From Aphelocoma coerulescens (taxonomy: Eukaryota > Chordata > Aves > Passeriformes > Corvidae), in NCBI RefSeq assembly GCF_041296385.1, contig NC_091013.1:33950001-34014000 (forward strand): a stretch of 64,000 nucleotides of DNA. The letters are read 5' to 3'. Below, one piece after another: positions 48,903 to 61,000 of this stretch. How positions within the stretch are numbered: position 1 is the stretch's first letter; every line of letters starts with the position of its first letter. Position numbers and translations under genes: made by a program. The notes beneath the pieces are model-generated. The model was given only the letters and a program-made list of their open reading frames with translations, made no database searches and was not told the DNA's origin.

Positions 48903-51900
48903 CTGACCATGGATAAACACAGTTCAAATCCCACTCTTTAGTTAACTCAACTGGCACTTGGTCTATCAAGGTCTGAGTACCGAGGAACCTGGGTGGGAGC
49001 AGGTGGCTGGAGCTCCACAGTCGCATCCAACCCCACAGCATCCGTCTGGTCCAATGTCTAGGAGCTGGCTACCTCCCGTGCAGTGGAGGGCACCAGGAAA
49101 GCTCTGCTTCCTACTGAGTGCAACTTGTTTGCTGTTTTAAAACCTACCACACAAGACAAACTCACTGCTGTAATAGCACAGAAACAATTTTCTGCACAAG
49201 ATGACCAATGTACAGAGAGAAGTGGGGCACAGTAAACCATGGAGAAGTGCTTTCTCCTCATTGTAGTGTAAAAACTAAAAGCACTGCTGGGCAGATGAGG
49301 CTGGGAGTTCTAGCAAAAGACAGGTGCATTTCAGTACTGCAATTGTTACAGAAAATTTCATGCCATAAACCAAGTTTCTCTCTATAGCTGTGGCATGTGT
49401 TTAATTACTCACCCTTTCCCAAATAAAAGATGCTTTCAAGATAGCTGTACATTTACCTCCCTTTTTCAGATTTTATGTAATCATTTAGTATTTAAATTCT
49501 ATTTCTTGTCCCATAACAAGAGAGCAGACATGGTTTTAAGATTTTTAATAGGGATGGATTTGATTATTTTATTTCATTGATCAAATGTCGCAGGACACAT
49601 AGTATATAGAAAGAATCACATTTTCAAGTGTTACCCTACACAAAATCTGAATGTAAGCTGTCACTTTTTATTCCTCTTAAAATTCTTCTTAAAAGAAAAA
49701 GAAAACAGTTCCTAACTTCAAAAACACACATGGCTTATTTTACTTTAAGTGCTTCTCAGAAATCACTTTGTCTTGGACTGTGGATTAGTTTAGCAGGAAT
49801 AGTTTTTACTTTGTGAACTCACTCTTGGTTAGGAAAAATAATAGATACCTGGATTAACAAAATTCAGTTGCTTTGAGAATATTGAACTCAGTCGTAGCAG
49901 AGGTGCCCTAGTCTTGGAACAGAAGCGATGTTAGATTGACAAATATCCTTTATTAAGTATGTCTAAGAAAATAAAGAATGGCTGGGGAAAGAAAGTCAGT
50001 GTGCAGAACGTCTGTAGCTCTTCAAGCAGTTAAATTCTCATCACCATCTCTTTTCATTATTTCCACTCCTCCCTTGTGTGATCCAGTTCAAATATTCAGC
50101 TGATGTTAGCATACTGAAAAATTACTGGCTATAGATGATAGGATGATGCAAGATGAAGGTGACTCTCCTGTGGTATCTCACACAGGAGCTGGCACTCTGC
50201 CAAGGCTCCACCTCCCATCCTCTCAGACAACCAGCAAAGCCACCCACACATCACTGCTCTGGACAGCACCGGCAAGCAGCTCCTGCACTGGATTTATAGT
50301 GCAACAGATGGTTTGTGAGTTTGGCTTCAGTTCTCATCATTGACTTTTGAATCACTCTTGCTGTCTTCTGAACACTAACCAGGATGGTTCCAAGCTCTTT
50401 CTTACAGACATGCAGCTGTTTTATAGGCCATTGCACTTTTAGAAGCATGTGCCCTGGAGATGCTTTTCACTAAGCACAATGCCCCATTTTACAATCAACC
50501 TTGGGTTCCAAAATTAACTGAATATCCCCTACATTTTTCACTTTGCTATGACTCCCTTCTCCAGACCCAGCCCTAGAAATCTCTGGATGACAGTGCTAGT
50601 AACTTCTCTCCATGGTGAAAACCAGTGAAAAGTTAAGAAAGTTAAGAACAGAGAATAAATGGTCAGTTATTAATCCTCAGAGATTCATCTTCTGACAGTG
50701 ATTAAGACAGCAATGAGCCAAGGCTTCTTGAGAAAGAACTTTCCAAATATCTTATAAAATGAAGTGTATCATCCAGACCTCCTTTGTCTGCATGATCATT
50801 CACTCTTTCTAAGAACAGATTTAGAAATTATAACACCTTTCTGTCCCAGCCATGTTGATGTAAATCTATATTTTATTTCTCCACATAATAATGCTTACTT
50901 TTTGTTGTACCTTGCCACCCTTCCTAAAAGAAAAGGGTATCAAAGCAACTGTTAGATGCTCCAAGGTGGGAACCATTAATTTGATTTTAAGGAAGGGAAC
51001 TCCAAATCAGTTCTGTACTGTGAGAAGGCCAAGTTGCTCAAGGCTTTGCTTTGAGGAAAGACCTGACAGTATCAGCCTTTTTCACTTCTGAAATAAAATA
51101 CAAAATTTATATGTATCACAAATGTGTCAAGCCACAGTGAGTTTTGCATTACTATCAGGCATATGAGAAGACATACTGCTGACTTGACTACAAATGACAA
51201 CTATGATTATTTGTTCTAATGCAGCCAGTGGTGTAACTCAGTGTGAAACAATGAACTCCACAAAAGCTACCACCACCTTGTACCTGCTACTTCCCAGTGA
51301 GTCCAAGGTCTGTTTGAAGTAAGGAAGTAATAAGAAATGGAAAGATGATGCTGACCTAGAACAGCAACACCATCTTCATATCTAACCTGAAACTTGTTGA
51401 CAGAGCAGGAGTTCCAAGCAGCACTAAAATTTCTTCTCTTGAGAAAAGAATGCTTGGATGATGCCTCAATCAAGAGGCTCAAAGCTGAAGTTACTGTAGT
51501 ATCTTGTCCACATGAATGAATGTTTAACTGAGCTTGTACACGAGCCAGCCAGTGGCAGAAAGCCCAGCAGGTGTTTATTCCCCATCCTCCACTACTACTA
51601 TGGAGAGCATCCTCCCACAACATGGAGAGCTTTCACAATATTTTGCTTTCTCTCTCCTCCCCACCCACTGTTGTATTTAAATGATAACCCCTTGCCATTT
51701 AACCTCTTTAGGATACTGAGCTTCCAAACTAGGGCTCAGAGACCTGCACACCATTGGTGTGCTGAAGACCAAGAAACCAAGCCCTGGTGCTGAAGAGAGT
51801 TGCTGATCTCCTTACATCCTCACTGCTTCAAGTGCAAATATTGAAAGGACAGTTGTCATGCTGCTGTCAACACGACAAAGAGGATGTGTCAGGGGATACA

Positions 51901-52974
51901 GTACTACATTCCAGTTCTGCTAACCTCTGCTTACAGAAATTTCTTCACCATTGTTAAAGACATTTGGTGCAGTAGCACCCAGTTTCTTGCACACAAGGAG
52001 GTGTGTTGATGTCCTGGAAGGATAGGACTTAAGATGTATTAGAGACCTCTGTGATGGCAGTTGGACCGCCCCCAGCTTGAACCTATCATACCATGCAGGC
52101 TTTAGGTGCCTCAAGGGAGCTGAAGCACCAAAAGTTTTGGACAGATCATCTACCACAGCAGTCTTAGTCAGGACAGCATGATATGCTTAGGATACCTAGT
52201 GCATTTTTATGTTTGAAATAACCCTTAGACACCTCCTGAAACCTTACTGATATAAATGTATCTTAAGGACAAGAGGGTAAGAGCTACAAGGATGGTAAAC
52301 TGAAAGTTCAGGTTAAATGCTCCTTGTGATTTTGAGTATTATGAACAGACCAAAACTAATTAACAGGAAACCTGTAGCATCCAGCCTGTAACTGCAAAGG
52401 CAAAGCACAGCAGCCTATCTCCCTTAAAAGGAAGGAAGCAAATTTGGGACATCCTTAGATGGTTTACATTCTCCTTGCTCCACCAGAACCAGCTATGAGT
52501 CATGTGATTCTCCCGCTCTTTCTTTACTTCTTATATCCCAAACTCAAATCGGACAAACTTACCTCAAGTGACCCCGTGTGCTGGAAGCTGTTATTTCACA
52601 ACAGCTATTACTAATCGGCTGATGCGATCCAACAGAATGTCTTCTGGTATTCTGCTTTCTGGTATTAATCTGTGTCAACATCAAGACATTCAAGCCAAGC
52701 AATTTAGGACTGAAATTCAAAATCAGGCAGTGGAGGATAACCTCCCTGATTAAACTAAAATCTCGAAACAAAAGTCATAAATATGGAACTGTGTGACCTA
52801 CTTCTCCCTGCCTCAGTAATAACAACTTCAGAGATTTAACTAGTTAAAAAATAAATCCAATTTATTTCTCATAGCCTAAAGTTAAGTATTTTAACATTGC
52901 AGCAAAACCCTTTTAAGTTGGGCATTCACTTTCTCTAAGGGAATGCAAATCTGGAAGGTTTTTTCAATTAGAAG

Positions 52975-53065
52975 CGGGAAAGCGACCTTTAATTGCAGCA
53001 TTTCAATTTATTGCCATTTAATTAATCAAATTTGCATAAGTTAGCAATGTGGCATAGCTTTGAAA
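52975..53065. promoter_or_regulatory. AT-rich block with homeodomain/POU-like sites (possible conserved element)
   Basis: A dense cluster of TAAT cores, a perfect TTAATTAA palindrome (53018-53025), a TCAAA element and a perfect octamer ATTTGCAT (53030-53037). The composition resembles vertebrate developmental enhancers. There is no direct evidence of conservation or activity. Confidence 0.3.
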
Positions 53066-55188
53066 TTGTACTCAGGCACTAAAGTGAAGTCTGACTATTC
53101 TGCCTCCCTCCCTCCTTTTTAAAAATCTATATCCAATGTGTTTATATGTGACATTTTCAAGCTCCAAAAGGTTAAAAAACTGCTGGAAATGGGGATTCAG
53201 AAAATTAAATTTAAAAGCATTATGTTAATAAAAGCTAGAACTAACCCAAATATTTTTAATTTTCCTAGGACAAAGATTGCTGCTCCCTTGCATGCACCAA
53301 TAGAAATCCTTTCTGGCTCTGTACTACTGCAGAAGAACCTGAGAGGAGAACTGGCTTTATCCATGGCAGCTTAGGCAGGTGTTCAATAAGCCAGGGCTTC
53401 TCTCCCTCCCTGCAGATACCTTTCTCCACCAGCAAATTCCCTGACAGAGACAGTGCAGGCAACAAATAAAGCCTTATATTCCAATATAAGTTATAATGAG
53501 CTGTCTCTCCCAGTTAACATTCAGTCCCTAGATAAAGCTTCAAACCCACTGGCATTTTGGATGTCAGCAAGTCCATGTGGGGCAGTGCAAAATAAATTAT
53601 TATCAAGAAAATACCAGAGGAAGAGTGAATACAGCAGCCAAACCAGATAGATCATTTTATTACCTGAAAATCTGAACTGATTCTAATATTCAGTTGCTTC
53701 ATTGCAACTGTTTAATTTCCATAACAAAAACTTAGGTAAGTTGTAAGCATCAAATGAAGATACGAAATGTCATTTGAGTCTGCAACACAGATTCAAATAT
53801 TAGACAAGCATTTGCATCCTGTTTGTATGTGTGCATGTTTCATAAGGCACATCCATGTTTATCACACTAATGTTACCATAGAACTGCTCTCGAAATTACT
53901 AAAGGCATTTTAGAATCAAGAAAACATAGTAATGAAACAAGGTTACTTTAAAAAAATTGTTCCAAGTTACTTTCCTTGCTCTGGAGTAGAAGCAAGTCAG
54001 TGCTGCCCTGTAAAAGCCTTTGATTTTGTGATCAGTTAAGATGGGGTGGTTTTGTTGCTTTTGCATTATCCCACTGCCCTTGTTTTAAATAAGTTATGCA
54101 GAAGCCAACATAACTTCTCAGCATTTAGGACTGCAAGATTAAGAATAGCAATTGTTTACAGTGCTGTTCCCACAGTAGAGCTGCCTGTTTAAACCATTTC
54201 CTGGCTTTGTAATTCACTGTTTCCTCCACACTTTCCTCCTCTTTCACTTTGCAGGCTTATTTCTCCTGGAAGTTATTTTTTAGAATGGTACTCCCCAAAA
54301 TTCCAGACCAAGAAGTATCTGTGGTTTTTCACTGCACCATATTAAGATTTCCCCCTGAACCTTGGGAAGCAAGACTCTGCTTCTGCATTGAAAATAAGGT
54401 TAGCATGGGCTGCTTCTTACAAAAAGCATTTTCCAATACAGGGATATTTGAATTTGTTAATCTACATGATTTCGACTGAGTAATGTGTCCAACCTATTCA
54501 GCAGCTTTGTCCTACTTTCTGCAAGTCCAGTTATGACCAAGATTGTTCATAGCTAGTCCAGGGTAGTTACTGGCTGCTTTCCTCCTGGATGGTCTGTGTC
54601 TCCTGGTCATGGGTTGTCTTCCCTTTCTTCTAAAGTTTCAGTGGGTTATGAGTTCAGTAATTTTGGAGAGGAATACTCCCTGCTGATGCATCTGTAACTT
54701 CTCTGGTTTCTCCCCCAAAAAGGTCCTCCCCCAAATGTTAAAGAAAAGCATATGAAGTTGAGGCTTGAGAGTATCCAAATTCCATTCCCACACTTGTGCA
54801 GAAGCAGACACCATGTCTGCCAAGGCTGAGGTCAAGCATGTTATTCCAGGGAGCTGCTTCGGAGTTAAAAGAAACACTGAACCTTTCATTGAAAGGCATG
54901 TGAAGCATATTAGTTCCTAGGGGTTTACTGTCCAGAATAAGGCTAAAAGACACTCTTCTGACCAATACTGTCTAAACAAAGACTGCAATTAGAGTTAAGT
55001 TGATATTATACAAGAAGGACCATGCCAATCTGATTAACAAAGACAAAAATCACAGAATCTGGCCTCCTAAGTAGCATGAGCAGCTCACAATATCTGTTAA
55101 GGTTGCTAGAATCCCTACTGTGAGATCTTTCCCTCCCCCCCAGGAGTAAAACATAGTAGCCATAATTTCATTAATAATAGATGTAATT

Positions 55189-55650
55189 TTAACCTTTGCT
55201 ATTTGCTTGCTTCAGATCAGCTCTTCGGAAGTTCAGCCAAAAAAGAATTTTTTTCTCTCCTCCAGTTAAAATTCCTGCAGTCCTTTCCCCAAAGGCAATT
55301 CCTTCATTGTAAAAGTAAATACAATATTTTTTTTGTCTTTTCATAGGCCAGAAAACATGCATCCTTGGAATAGGGGTAGAATTGGTCAAGTACCAAGTAT
55401 GTGATACTTCACCCTTGCTCAGGCTTATCAGAAAAGCCAGCTTACAGTGCATAGTAGACATGTAACACACAGTGTAAACACACTTGTCATAGTGTTCCTC
55501 CTTCCCAATAACTGGAGATAGAGCAGCAGAGCTACTCCTGGAGCCAGCGTCAGCAGTGCTTGGAACACCTCTCATGGAAAGCACCCTGAAAATTCCAGTG
55601 TCGTGCCCCTGTTTGTAACAGTGCTCTTGGCAGTCACAGGATCTGCACAT
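55189..55650 (-). other. Unassigned 153-codon open frame, probably chance or UTR sequence
   Basis: The longest open frame outside the CpG islands and repeats. It is cysteine- and lysine-containing with no transmembrane segment, repeat or motif I recognise. It lies about 2.2 kb downstream of the SLC9A7 stop on the same strand, so it could fall in an extended SLC9A7 3' UTR. No function is proposed. Confidence 0.2.
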
Positions 55651-55834
55651 GGCCCCTCAGCTTTAACTGATAAACTGCCTGTGCTCCCAGGGAAGTGAAG
55701 AGAATTGGCATTTTTGTGCAAAACACGTGCAGACCTGAAAAGGAGTTGTTCTGCTCAGCAATACTCATCAGGGTTTGTTACTCTGCATCATTTACAAACA
55801 AAGCTCCCTCGTCAAAGTCTGTGACTTCGCCATG

Positions 55835-56147
55835 AAGGGAACAGGAGGAGCACTGATCTCTTCTCTGTAGTGACCACTGACAGGGCCCAAGGAATGGCCT
55901 GAAATTGTGTGAGGGGAAGTTTAGGTTGGATATTAGAAAAAGGTTCTTGCCCCAGAGGGTGGTTGGGCACTGGAACAGCTCCCCAGGGAAGTGATCACAG
56001 CACCAGCCTGACAGAGTTCAAGAAGTGTTTGGACAATGCTCTTGGGCACATGGTGTGACACCTGGGGATGGTGCTGTGCAGGGCCAGGAGTTGGACTTTG
56101 ATGATCCTTGTGGGTCTCTTCCAACTGTGAATATTCTGCGATTCTAT
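55835..56147 (+). mobile_element. CR1 LINE 3'-end copy
   Basis: About 310 bp in the plus orientation: ctgatctcttctctgtagtg, gacagggcccaaggaatggc, the ccagagggtggttgggcact block, and the terminal cttccaactgtgaatattct followed by gcgattctat, the CR1 tail. It is close in sequence to the 12.1 kb and 40.0 kb copies. Confidence 0.92.
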
Positions 56148-57840
56148 ATTGGTCTTACAATTTTTCCACAAAAAGACTCTTGATTTCCTCGTGTCTCATT
56201 TCTTAATAATGTGAGACAGTCATTACAGATCAATACCCTTTATAAATTTACCTTGGAGGGACAGACAGGGAGGTAGAGCACTCATTAGAGAACACATTTG
56301 AAAGAAAGCAGACACAACTGCAAAGTTTCTCTGCAGCAGGAAGTTCTTGTACTGAGGTTAGCCCAATAAGTTTAATAGTTAAGGAAAAACAGAGTGGGTA
56401 TTTACTCACACATAATTTTATGAGAGGAACAACTGAAATGGCAGCAAGAAAAACACATTTTTGGACAAACTGATATTACATCACATTAGTGGGCCACAGA
56501 AGTCTTTAAAAAAATAAATCTTTTGAGACATGAGAATGAAATCACATTTTAGCATGCTTTAAATAGCTGAAAGGCTCTTCAAAGCATACATTTTCAGCTA
56601 TTGGCAAAGACAATGATTATCTTCTCATCTGGAAATTAAAAAGCATTTAGCAATAAGTTAAAGCTAGCCTACGTGTAAGTGGGCTAAATACTAGTCAGAG
56701 ATTTTTCCCTTTTCACATTTAGGATGATACTACAGTTCATCACTTCTGTAGCTTATGTGCTGTTGTGCAATGCCCCACTGAAGTTTCACATCTACTCTGC
56801 GAAAGAGAACAAGGGTAAACAGCTTTCTTTTAGGATGGTCACAAATGGTAAAAACAGTAGTATTTGTTTGTTTAATTAGATGTTTGCTGTTTATCACACA
56901 CAAGAACTGTAAGCAGAGTCCATGGATTCTTCTGAGCAATATGAAACCTCTTGGTTCCATGCAAGTTCAATACTGCCTCTGTCTCTCTTTTTTCTCCCCT
57001 TCTCCTATCTGCTGTTTTCCCCAGCCCAAGTTTCCAAATATCTTCATATGAAAGAAAGTTTTACTTCCTCACTGCTACCCGAGAGAGCCTGGCTCCAGGC
57101 TCGTGTCGGCTTCAGGTACATCTTAGACCACAGGAAGCTGGATGCTTTTCTTTTGAGGCACTAGAAGTTAGGCTAAGAGTAATAGTCAAGTTGCCCAAAG
57201 CTCAAGGGACAAGTAGCTCTCATTGCCTTCCTATTTAAACAGCTGGCCAGTGAAGAAATCTTCTTTTCCCTTTTTTTTCCCTGAAATAGATTAAGTACAA
57301 TTTGCAGTAACAGATTCCCCAGGTTTTCATTCATGCATCTGTAGTCCTAATGTTTACTGTCCCATTTCACTTGAGTTTCCTCAGCCTCACAAGAGAAGTT
57401 AACAATGGATCTCTCCACATTCAGATATACACACAATCTTCTTTGTCTCTTAATTATTATCAAGTTTATAGTTGTCCTTTCACATTCTCAAGCTAAGCCA
57501 AGACAAGCTCAGTTCTATGACAACGTTTTCATGTACCTCTCTTCAGAGAGAGAGCTGCTGCAGCTGAACAAGACAATTGCAGCATGCTAGTTATACTTGG
57601 ATTTGATAAGCAGTTGGAAAGAGGAGAATAACCAGTTTTCTCATTTTTCTATTTTCAGACATATAGAAAACCCCACTGTCAGCATCTTGAGTAAAAAATA
57701 GGTGACATCTTCAGACCCTAGTAAAACCACTTATGCATGTTAACTTGTTGAAATAAACACCCCCACCTCAAGTGACACAGTGGCCTGCAGTCTTCCTTGA
57801 TCCATTCACAGAGCAAGAGTTATTTTTACTGAGTCAGTAA
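56148..57840 (-). other. SLC9A7: Probable SLC9A7 3' UTR / 3' flank
   Basis: Sequence downstream of the SLC9A7 stop codon on the minus strand. The first plausible poly(A) hexamer found is ATTAAA at 56871-56876 (TTTAAT on the plus strand), which would give a 3' UTR of about 1 kb. The end is not established, and no other gene is recognised. Confidence 0.4.
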
Positions 57841-58089
57841 TCATGCATTGTATTCCAGAGGAAATACTAGCCGGGTACCCCTGCTTGTAACTTCATGATC
57901 TGCTGCTCCCAAATCACGTTCCAGTGCTTCCTCTGAACTACTTTTTGTTCTCCTGCTGTCAAGGTTAGTGGTAGCTGTATGGGGCCCAGAAGAACCATTT
58001 GCAGTTATTGTTGTATCACCATATGTCACGGTAAGGTCACCATCATTCAGAATAAAATCAGAATCCTCTTCTCTAAGCTGTTCCTGATT
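57841..58089 (-). CDS. SLC9A7: SLC9A7 last coding exon
   Basis: 249 nt including the TGA stop (57841-57843). The acceptor is a strong polypyrimidine tract ending in cag at 58092-58090. It encodes 82 residues: an acidic start ([13 protein letters not shown]), a Thr/Ser-rich [15 protein letters not shown] segment, a basic/serine cluster (RRTKSSSEE) and the terminus [10 protein letters not shown]. The serine cluster is a plausible phosphorylation region, by inference. Confidence 0.94.
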   Translation of the reverse strand, partial: NQEQLREEDSDFILNDGDLTVTYGDTTITANGSSGPHTATTNLDSRRTKSSSEEALERDLGAADHEVTSRGTRLVFPLEYNA

Positions 58090-61000
58090 CTGAAAAAAAA
58101 AATAAAAGAAAAATCTTTAGACAGCACCTTTATTTGCCCAGAATATAACTGAAGAATTTACCTACATGTCAATACAGAAGAGATAAGGTTCCACCTTAAG
58201 AAATGTTAAAAATAACCTTGAACCCAGTGTTTGCAAATCAGCTTACTGTTCCCTGTATAACAACTGCTAATGGGGAGAGATGAGAGGAAGCTGAAGCCAA
58301 GAACTAGGTTATGGAACGGGTAACCCGGGATTTAGTAGCATTGTAAGTACACCAAAAGTACAAGAGATGAGTGGTACATACTGGGTTTTGCATGACAATT
58401 TAGAAGGCAGTACAGGACAAAGACTGGAGATCAAGAACAGTTGAGTCACTCCAGATAGAGTTGCATCTGTTGCTAATTAGTCAAAGTCATTAGTAAACTT
58501 TTCATGCAAACTGATTAGAACTCATAAGGCCCAAAATCTCTATATTCAAGGATTCCTCAACATTCTTTTGTTGTACATCAAGAACTAACAATATTCCTTC
58601 AAAATATCCCCTTAATTTTACCTGTTACTAAATAAAGAATTACGTGACCTAGTTCTTGGGAATACTCCTGAGCCATAAAGGATGGATACAAGAAAGTGCT
58701 TGCTTCATAGTTTTGTAACTAGTTCCGATGTGTTTTCTTTTCAAAATCATTTAAGAAAGTGGCTCACAAAACCCTGTGATTTTTTTTGGCAGAGATGGAA
58801 CGAAATATATAGTCAGAGAATATAAATTGCTGAAGTGTAATGAAACAATTTCTCTATCACAGCATAATACAACAACAAGCAATTGTACTGTGTTCCACTG
58901 CTGTTTAACATGGTAAAAGTCAAAATAGCTGAGTTGGTCAGAAAATGGGCTTTCTTCATATTGGAAGGAAATTCAAATCAGTACTATAAGCTTGCTTTCT
59001 TGCAACTGAAAGCAATTATTTCCCCACGTGAATGACTTAGCAGGAGCTGAAATGTGTGTGTATTGCTGTTCCCTTGGTAGGCTGGACACCAATCAGGCTA
59101 AGTTCTCAAAATGCATTATTTTCTTCCACTCCAGCAAAGGAAGGGGGGCACGGGCCATGTGAGATGGGATGTCTGTGATCAGTGTGAGCAGAAAGCCCTG
59201 CCTCTACTGCAGAACAGGAGTCCAGGGCACTGGAGATTGAAAATGCTGATTAACCTGCCCATGATGAAAAATGCAGCTCCTGGCTAAATAAAACTTCCTG
59301 GGGAAGCTTCCTGTCATTATGTCAGAAGATAATCAGACAAAATAAAGCAGCAGAAGCTCTAGATGATACAGAATATTTAACTAACAAGGAGTAGAAGAGG
59401 TGTCAGGAGTTTGCCAAAATCAACGAAATAAAGGGTGCAGTTCAGTGTAGGGTGCAAGACAAGCCCTACTTCGAAGGAATGCTAATTCCTCAGAACCTTC
59501 ATGGCATCCAAATTTATCATTGCTTTTTTGTGACAGGGTTAGTCTGATAGAGACACTGTTCTCAAAGAGCAATACAGCTTAGGACACTTGCTTTCTTTGT
59601 TTGCAAAGAAAACACTGAACTACTGGCACCATCTTAAATAGAAAAAAGGGGCAGAAATTAAAGGTTTCAGCTATAATTGGCAGAAACAGCCTTTGCAGTC
59701 TTTTAGTTGAAAAAAAAAGTAAAAGACTGAGGTACAAGACCAAAATGATTAAAAGGGTCACAAAATAATGAGTTTAAGAAATTCTGGTACCTGGATATAT
59801 ATTGCTTTGAAGAAGAGACATTCAAATAGGGATGAAAATCAGAAAAATGAGCAAGAAGCAAGCAGTTTGTGACTGTTGACTGATTATGTTTTTTAAAGTC
59901 GAAGAAGCTGCAAAGGTCTATCACAGGTTCCCTTTCATGGTATTTGCCCTTGGAGAAGCACCAAGGGGAAGGCAGGGCTAACAGAGCACCAGAAGGTATT
60001 GCTTGTGAAGTGGCTGCAGCAAGCTCCCAAAGCACCTCCTGTCTCCACAATGCTATAGAACAGCGAATCCTTGCAGCCACCTATCAGATAAGAAACTGGT
60101 AAGAACACACTACACTTGAGCTTCCCCAAAAGGCTGAGAAGCTCTTGGAAGTATGATACTGAGAGAGAGGGTCACAGGCTTTATGCATGGCAAGTCCTAA
60201 CTCAGTCTTTGCTGGTTTGTCCCAGGCTACATTTACATTTACATAAACACGATCAGTTTGAGAGAAACATTGAGCTTTCTCTCAAGGTAGTGAACAAACA
60301 TTGCCTTGTACAAGCCAAGTTCCACTTAATTTTTTCCATTCTGAATAGTATTGCAAGGAGCATGCATTTTATTTCATATATTTCCCCAGAGAACACCCAC
60401 AAAAAATCTTATGTACTATACAGATTTACTGTGTTTGCAAACAAAGAGGATGGTGAGTAAACCTATCGTGCTTCATGCAGCGTGAACAATTCTTTCAAGA
60501 AAGACAGGAAATGTATCCAAATAGATCCACAGAGACTTGAAGTACTCCCAAGAATAACCCTAAACAGGCCTCTGCAATCCCCTACGGTTCTGTAGGAAAA
60601 GCTGCAATTCACTCAGAATAACACAGGTCTGAACTTCACTGCTTAAACTGACACACTGGAATGGCTAAAGACCTGAATCCAAAACTCTGCAAAAGCCTGA
60701 ATTCTGCTTTGATGTGCTGATCATAACCTTGAGGGACCTCCCTGCAGTCTATCCTGTTTGTGGTAAAAGCTGTTCATGCTCCTAAGAATGCATGCTGGAG
60801 ATGTTTTTTTATTATTAAAGCTTATTTAAAATGAGTTACTGCTTACAAAGCCAGTCTTTATTGCCTTCTAAGACAATGTAAAAAGAAACACAAGCAAAGT
60901 ACAATGCATGTGTGAAGTGCTGGCAGTCGTCACGAATGCTGGTGCTGAACACAACACAGGCACCACAGATAACAAAACTTGCATCAGAAGTTACTTATCT

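Larger units (their letters stand above)
48908..55834. other. Intergenic, no gene recognised
   Basis: About 6.9 kb with no exon that I can assign. It includes the AT-rich homeobox/octamer-like block at 52975-53065 and the 153-codon minus-strand frame at 55189-55650, listed separately. Confidence 0.55.

Noticed and set aside
51267..51623. 118-codon minus-strand frame
   Set aside because: No recognisable motif, no flanking exons and no composition shift. Treated as chance.
59703..60080. 125-codon minus-strand frame in the SLC9A7 intron
   Set aside because: It does not match any SLC9A7 segment; the flanking exons already join in frame without it.
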